The notes below the pieces were generated by a model. It had not been told where the DNA came from. It worked only from the letters and a program-made list of their open reading frames with translations, and did no database searches. From Elizabethkingia occulta (GTDB taxonomy: Bacteria > Bacteroidota > Bacteroidia > Flavobacteriales > Weeksellaceae), in the NCBI RefSeq assembly GCF_002023715.1, contig NZ_MAHX01000017.1, positions 62,001 through 126,000 of the forward strand: DNA of 64,000 nucleotides, given 5' to 3'. A program made the position numbers and the translations under genes. Of the stretch, positions 60,061-64,000 are shown in pieces (the stretch's first letter is position 1; every line of letters starts with the position of its first letter).

Positions 60061-62601
60061 TTATTTTTTAGAAGGTTTTTTAGCTGCAGCTTTCTTGGCA
60101 GGTGCTTTTTTTGCTTTTGGTTTTTCTTTAAAAGCAGTTTCGTCCTGAGCAATAATCCATTTTTTTACTTCATCGAAGGAGATATCCTGAAGATCTTCAG
60201 CAGTATATTTTTCTCCTTTTCCTTTCAATGGAATTTTCAGCATTTTCTTTCCAAAGCGAATGAAAGGTCCCCATCTTCCGTTTTCAAGAGAAACCTTCTG
60301 ATCCTCCCATTGCTGAATATATCTGTTAGCTTCTTTTTCCAGTTTTGCATCAATGAGTTCGTTGATGTCACTTTGAGAAAGATTATTAAAATCATATTTC
60401 TTCGGAACGTTTACAAAGATGTCCTTATATTTTATGAAAGGCCCGAATCTTCCGGTTCCCTTTGTTACAGGCTCTCCTTTATAAGTCGCGATAGGAGCAT
60501 CAGCTCTCTTCTTTTCTTCTATAATCTCGATTGCTCTGTCATTATCTACAGATAGCGGATCTTCAGTTTTAGGAATGCTGATATATGCTTCTCCCCATTT
60601 GATATAAGGTCCAAAACGCCCAACACCAACCACAACTTCTTTACCTTCGTAGTCGTTAAGATTAAAAGGTATCTTGAAAAGCTCCATTGCTTCTTCAAAA
60701 GTAATTGTAGTAATATTCTGATTAGGCATCAGAGAAGCAAAGATTGGTTTCTCTTCATCATCTGTTTCTCCGATTTGGATCATAGCACCAAATCTTCCGA
60801 TTCTTGCATGTACATTTTTGCCCGTTTTAGGATCTACACCCAATACACGGTCACCATTTGCTCTGTCAGCATTTTCTTCTACATCAGCAATTCTTGGATG
60901 GAATTTCCCATAGAATTCAGTCATTACATCCTTCCATGCTCTGTTTCCTTCCGCAATAATATCGAAAGCTTCCTCAACACGAGCTGTAAATCCGTAATCA
61001 AGAACTTCGTTGAAGTTATTAACAAGAAAATCATTAACAACAACACCTATGTCAGTTGGTAAAAACTTGTTCTTATCTGCACCATACTTTTCTGTAAGAA
61101 TTTCTTTTTTCAGTGAAGAAGTTAAAGTAAGCTGGATGATTTCACGTTCTTTAGCCATAACCTCTCTTTTCTCTACATATTCACGATTTTGAATTGTCTG
61201 AATAGTTGGTGCATAAGTAGATGGTCTTCCAATTCCCAGCTCTTCCAGCTTTCTTACCAGAGATGCTTCTGTAAATCTTGCAGGAGCTTTTGTATATTTT
61301 TCGGTAGCAATAATTTTTTTGTATTTTAGAACTTCACCAGCATTTACCTTTGGCAGAAGTTTGTCGTCGTTCTCATCATCTTCCTCATCATTTTTAGTAA
61401 TACCATATACTTTTAGGAAACCATCGAATATAATCACCTCACCGGTTGCCTCAAAATGTTGTGGAAGTTTCTGGTTTCCTATCTCAATTACTGTTTTCTC
61501 AATCTTAGCATTGGCCATCTGACTAGCCATTGCTCTTTTATATATTAGTTGGTATAATTTGTTAAGCTGTGCATCTCCAACTGCTTTTACTCCAAAATCG
61601 GTAGGACGAATTGCTTCGTGCGCTTCCTGTGCAGATGCATTCTTAGTAGTATAGTTTCTCGGTGCAGAATATTCCTCCCCGAATTCTTTTGTAATAGTTG
61701 CTTTTGCCGAATTAATTGCCTCCTGAGAAAGGTTAACACTATCCGTTCTCATATAGGTAATGTAGCCTTCTTCGTATAGACGCTGTGCTACACGCATTGT
61801 AGAAGTTACGGAATATCCTAATCTGTTTGAAGCTTCCTGCTGTAGAGTAGAAGTGGTAAACGGAGCTGAAGCCGAACGTTGTCCAGGCTTTTTTTCTACA
61901 TTTAAAACTTTAAATTCAGCACTATTACACTCATTAAGAAAAGATTCAGCTTCCTGTTCTGTAGAGAAGTCCTTTTTTAGTTTTGCTAATATTTCTTTTT
62001 TCTCCTCATTAAGAAAAGTTCCTTCTACTTTGTAAGAAGCCTGTGACTGGAAGCTGTGAATTTCTTTTTCTCTTTCCACAACCAGGCGTACAGCTACAGA
62101 TTGTACGCGTCCTGCAGAAAGCCCTGGTTTTACTTTTTTCCATAATACAGGAGACATTTCAAAACCTACAATTCTATCCAGTACTCTTCTTGCCTGTTGA
62201 GCATTGACAAGATTATTGTCTATTTTTCTCGGATTCTCTATAGCTTTAAGAATTGCATTCTTAGTAATCTCATGAAATACAATTCTTTTAGTTTTGTCTT
62301 CTTTTAATTTTAATTCCTCCGCCAGATGCCATGCAATGGCTTCCCCCTCGCGGTCTTCATCGGAAGCCAGCCATACCATATCGGCTTTTTTGGCTAAAGA
62401 CTTAAGCTCTGTAACGAGCTTCTTCTTATCTGGAGAAACTTCGTAATCAGGAGTAAATGTTTCAAGATTGATACCCATGCCCTTTTTAGGAAGATCACGG
62501 ATGTGTCCCATACTAGAGGTTACTTCAAAGTCATTACCAAGATACTTCTGTATCGTCTTAGCCTTCGCAGGGGACTCCACAATTACGAGATTTTTCGACA
62601 T
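60061..62601 (-). CDS. topA: DNA topoisomerase I
   Basis: This 846-residue type IA enzyme relaxes negative supercoils. The N-terminal Toprim domain has V-E-S-P-A-K-A-K-T-I and S-D-E-D-R-E-G-E. The active Tyr lies in G-Y-I-T-Y-M-R-T-D-S near residue 281. The C-terminal part holds four Topo_C_Rpt-like units (G-R-F-G-A-M, G-R-F-G-P-Y, G-R-F-G-P-F, G-R-W-G-P-F) rather than Cys4 zinc fingers. It closes with a Lys/Ala/Pro-rich tail of about 25 residues. TAATTTTG lies 13 nt before the ATG. Confidence 0.97.
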   Translation of the reverse strand: MSKNLVIVESPAKAKTIQKYLGNDFEVTSSMGHIRDLPKKGMGINLETFTPDYEVSPDKKKLVTELKSLAKKADMVWLASDEDREGEAIAWHLAEELKLKEDKTKRIVFHEITKNAILKAIENPRKIDNNLVNAQQARRVLDRIVGFEMSPVLWKKVKPGLSAGRVQSVAVRLVVEREKEIHSFQSQASYKVEGTFLNEEKKEILAKLKKDFSTEQEAESFLNECNSAEFKVLNVEKKPGQRSASAPFTTSTLQQEASNRLGYSVTSTMRVAQRLYEEGYITYMRTDSVNLSQEAINSAKATITKEFGEEYSAPRNYTTKNASAQEAHEAIRPTDFGVKAVGDAQLNKLYQLIYKRAMASQMANAKIEKTVIEIGNQKLPQHFEATGEVIIFDGFLKVYGITKNDEEDDENDDKLLPKVNAGEVLKYKKIIATEKYTKAPARFTEASLVRKLEELGIGRPSTYAPTIQTIQNREYVEKREVMAKEREIIQLTLTSSLKKEILTEKYGADKNKFLPTDIGVVVNDFLVNNFNEVLDYGFTARVEEAFDIIAEGNRAWKDVMTEFYGKFHPRIADVEENADRANGDRVLGVDPKTGKNVHARIGRFGAMIQIGETDDEEKPIFASLMPNQNITTITFEEAMELFKIPFNLNDYEGKEVVVGVGRFGPYIKWGEAYISIPKTEDPLSVDNDRAIEIIEEKKRADAPIATYKGEPVTKGTGRFGPFIKYKDIFVNVPKKYDFNNLSQSDINELIDAKLEKEANRYIQQWEDQKVSLENGRWGPFIRFGKKMLKIPLKGKGEKYTAEDLQDISFDEVKKWIIAQDETAFKEKPKAKKAPAKKAAAKKPSKK

Positions 62602-62614
62602 AGAAAATTTTTTG

Positions 62615-62622
62615 CAAAATTA
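62615..62622 (-). promoter_or_regulatory. TAnnTTTG (-7) box for topA
   Basis: TAATTTTG on the minus strand ends 13 nt before the ATG at 62601. Confidence 0.45.
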
Positions 62623-62726
62623 GGATTTATTTTGAAAATCAAATTTTTCTTTATCATTCAAATTTTCTATTTAGGCAACAAGCTCTGTTATTGCTTATTC
62701 TTAAAAAGAAGAATGCTTAATATTTA

Positions 62727-62756
62727 AAAGCTTAAATTTCAATAGATTTAAGCTTT
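62727..62756. other. Inverted repeat between topA and ileS
   Basis: Perfect 11-nt arms (62727-62737 and 62746-62756, AAAGCTTAAAT type) have an 8-nt loop. It has no adjacent T tract in the plus direction, so it is not an obvious terminator. It may be a regulatory stem ahead of ileS or a weak terminator or pause site. Confidence 0.4.
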
Positions 62757-62838
62757 CTTAATATAGGATAAATTCGCTAATTTTTTTTATATTCGCAATC
62801 TTAATTTATAAAGGACTAGAAATATTTTTTAACGTCAC

Positions 62839-64000
62839 ATGAAGAAGTTTACCGAGTATAAAAACTTAGATCTTATCGGTTCTGCCGAAAATGTATTGAA
62901 ATTCTGGGAAGAGAACGATACTTTCGAAAAAAGTGTAGAAAATCGCCAGGGGAGCCCTGAGTATGTTTTCTATGAAGGTCCGCCATCCGCGAATGGTATG
63001 CCAGGTATTCACCACGTTATGGCCAGAAGTATTAAGGATATTTTCTGCCGTTTCCAGACTCAGAATGGTAAGCAGGTTTTTCGTAAAGCCGGCTGGGATA
63101 CTCATGGACTTCCGATTGAACTTGGTGTTGAAAAAGAATTAGGCATCACTAAAGAAGATATTGGTAAGAAAATTAGTGTTGAAGATTATAACAAAGCTTG
63201 TCGCGAAGCGGTAATGCGTTATACAGATGCATGGAATAAGCTTACTGAAAAAATTGGTTATTGGGTAGATTTGGAGAATCCTTATATTACCTATGAACCA
63301 AAATATATGGAAACTGTATGGTGGCTATTGAAGCAACTTTACAACAAAGAATTATTATATAAAGGATATACAATACAACCATATTCACCGGCAGCAGGGA
63401 CGGGACTTTCTTCGCACGAATTAAATCAGCCCGGGACTTACCGTGATGTTTCCGATACAACAATCGTAGCACAATTCAGAGTTAAAAAAGAAAGTTCAGA
63501 CTTATTCAATAATATAGACGGAAATGTAGATATCCTTGCTTGGACAACTACACCATGGACATTACCCTCGAATACTGCCTTAACAATTGGGAGAGATATT
63601 GAGTATGTAGTCGTTAAGACTTTCAATCAGTATACATTTGAACCAATCAATGTGGTATTGGCAAGAGTTCTTTTAGAAAAGAATTTTGGTAAAAAATATG
63701 CAGAAGGAACGGATGAGGATTTTGCTAACTACACTCCGGAAAGCAAAGTTATTCCTTACAGAATATTAAAAGAATTTACAGGAGAACAATTAGAGGGTAC
63801 TCATTATGAGCAACTTGTACAATGGTTCACTCCGGAGGAAAATGCTGAAAAAGCATTCCGTGTAATTATCGGTGACTTTGTAACTACCGAAGACGGAACG
63901 GGGGTAGTGCACACGGCACCTACATTTGGTGCGGATGATGCTCGTGTATCCAAGGAAAATGATATTCCACCAATGTTGGTAAAGGATGAAAACGGAAACC
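62839..64000 (+). CDS. ileS: Isoleucyl-tRNA synthetase (N-terminal part, cut by window edge)
   Basis: The first 387 residues are visible. They contain the P-S-A-N-G-M-P-G-I-H-H HIGH region, G-W-D-T-H-G-L-P-I-E, and the start of the editing domain with W-T-T-T-P-W-T-L-P-S-N-T-A. The KMSKS loop and C-terminal domains lie beyond the right edge. It is divergent from topA; its near-match -7 box TATATTCG (62789-62796) lies 42 nt before the ATG. Confidence 0.95.
   Translation, partial: MKKFTEYKNLDLIGSAENVLKFWEENDTFEKSVENRQGSPEYVFYEGPPSANGMPGIHHVMARSIKDIFCRFQTQNGKQVFRKAGWDTHGLPIELGVEKELGITKEDIGKKISVEDYNKACREAVMRYTDAWNKLTEKIGYWVDLENPYITYEPKYMETVWWLLKQLYNKELLYKGYTIQPYSPAAGTGLSSHELNQPGTYRDVSDTTIVAQFRVKKESSDLFNNIDGNVDILAWTTTPWTLPSNTALTIGRDIEYVVVKTFNQYTFEPINVVLARVLLEKNFGKKYAEGTDEDFANYTPESKVIPYRILKEFTGEQLEGTHYEQLVQWFTPEENAEKAFRVIIGDFVTTEDGTGVVHTAPTFGADDARVSKENDIPPMLVKDENGN

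Noticed and set aside
1-64000. CRISPR array, tRNA, rRNA, prophage or insertion sequence
   Set aside because: No regularly spaced repeats, cloverleaf sequence, transposase or phage genes were found on reading both strands.

Overview
The window comes from an AT-rich chromosome of the phylum Bacteroidota, class Flavobacteriia, most likely family Weeksellaceae (the Elizabethkingia/Chryseobacterium group). Several things point there: a complete alternative complex III operon (actABCDEF), family-typical proteins (DUF4271, DUF4293, DUF4296, DUF2809), Rho with a long disordered N-terminal insertion, weak ribosome binding sites, and promoters of the Bacteroidota type (TTTG, about 19 bases, TAnnTTTG). 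The genus is inferred from general resemblance; no database search was possible. I see no rRNA, tRNA, CRISPR array, prophage or insertion sequence. The window is core chromosome with one clear accessory-type metabolic locus.

Layout. 1-8.3 kb: DUF2809 membrane protein, a TonB-C-like secreted protein, mutS, a SpoU methyltransferase and acetyltransferase pair, a hairpin-rich repeat patch, ypfJ-type metalloprotease, an LtaS-like alkaline-phosphatase-superfamily membrane enzyme and a small lipoprotein. 8.3-11.3 kb: two tandem S41 (CtpA-like) lipoprotein peptidases. 11.4-14.5 kb: ribH, a TPR protein, apt and an NTF2-like lipoprotein. 14.5-22.9 kb: the act operon on the minus strand, encoding the quinol:electron acceptor oxidoreductase of the respiratory chain. 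23-26 kb: a SPOR-like protein and an OmpR-type two-component pair. 26-30 kb: oligopeptidase B, hemD and DUF4271. 30.1-33.5 kb (plus strand): polyprenol-phosphate mannosyltransferase, DUF4296 lipoprotein, tgt and an LptF/G permease. 33.5-39.3 kb: birA, then rsfS, ftsH, LUD protein, cdsA, psd and osmC. 39.3-45.7 kb: an MsbA-like ABC exporter, DUF4293, rho and a partner gene, a sigma factor with an unlisted 44-residue companion, and yjjG.

45.9-51.6 kb is a polyol/fructose catabolic locus. A LacI-type regulator is divergent from a four-gene unit: mannitol dehydrogenase family enzyme, FucP-like MFS symporter, small outer-membrane-barrel-like protein and PfkB fructokinase. Two identical 12-bp operator palindromes lie 20 bp apart between the divergent genes. 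51.6-64 kb holds trpS, rmlD and a thioesterase, then ompH-bamA-uppS (envelope biogenesis), an arginase-fold protein that seems to have lost its metal ligands, topA, and the 5' part of ileS running off the right edge.

No wholly new system is evident. The most rewarding observations are: the uniform placement of TAnnTTTG boxes about 12-21 nt before start codons, against long leaders for rho and the sigma gene; terminators of upstream operons overlapping the next promoter; the paired LacI operators with a co-transcribed barrel protein; the apparent pseudo-ureohydrolase; the Asn/His-rich disordered segment in Rho; the six-heme ActA; and two small ORFs (44 and 48 residues) next to a sigma factor and uppS.
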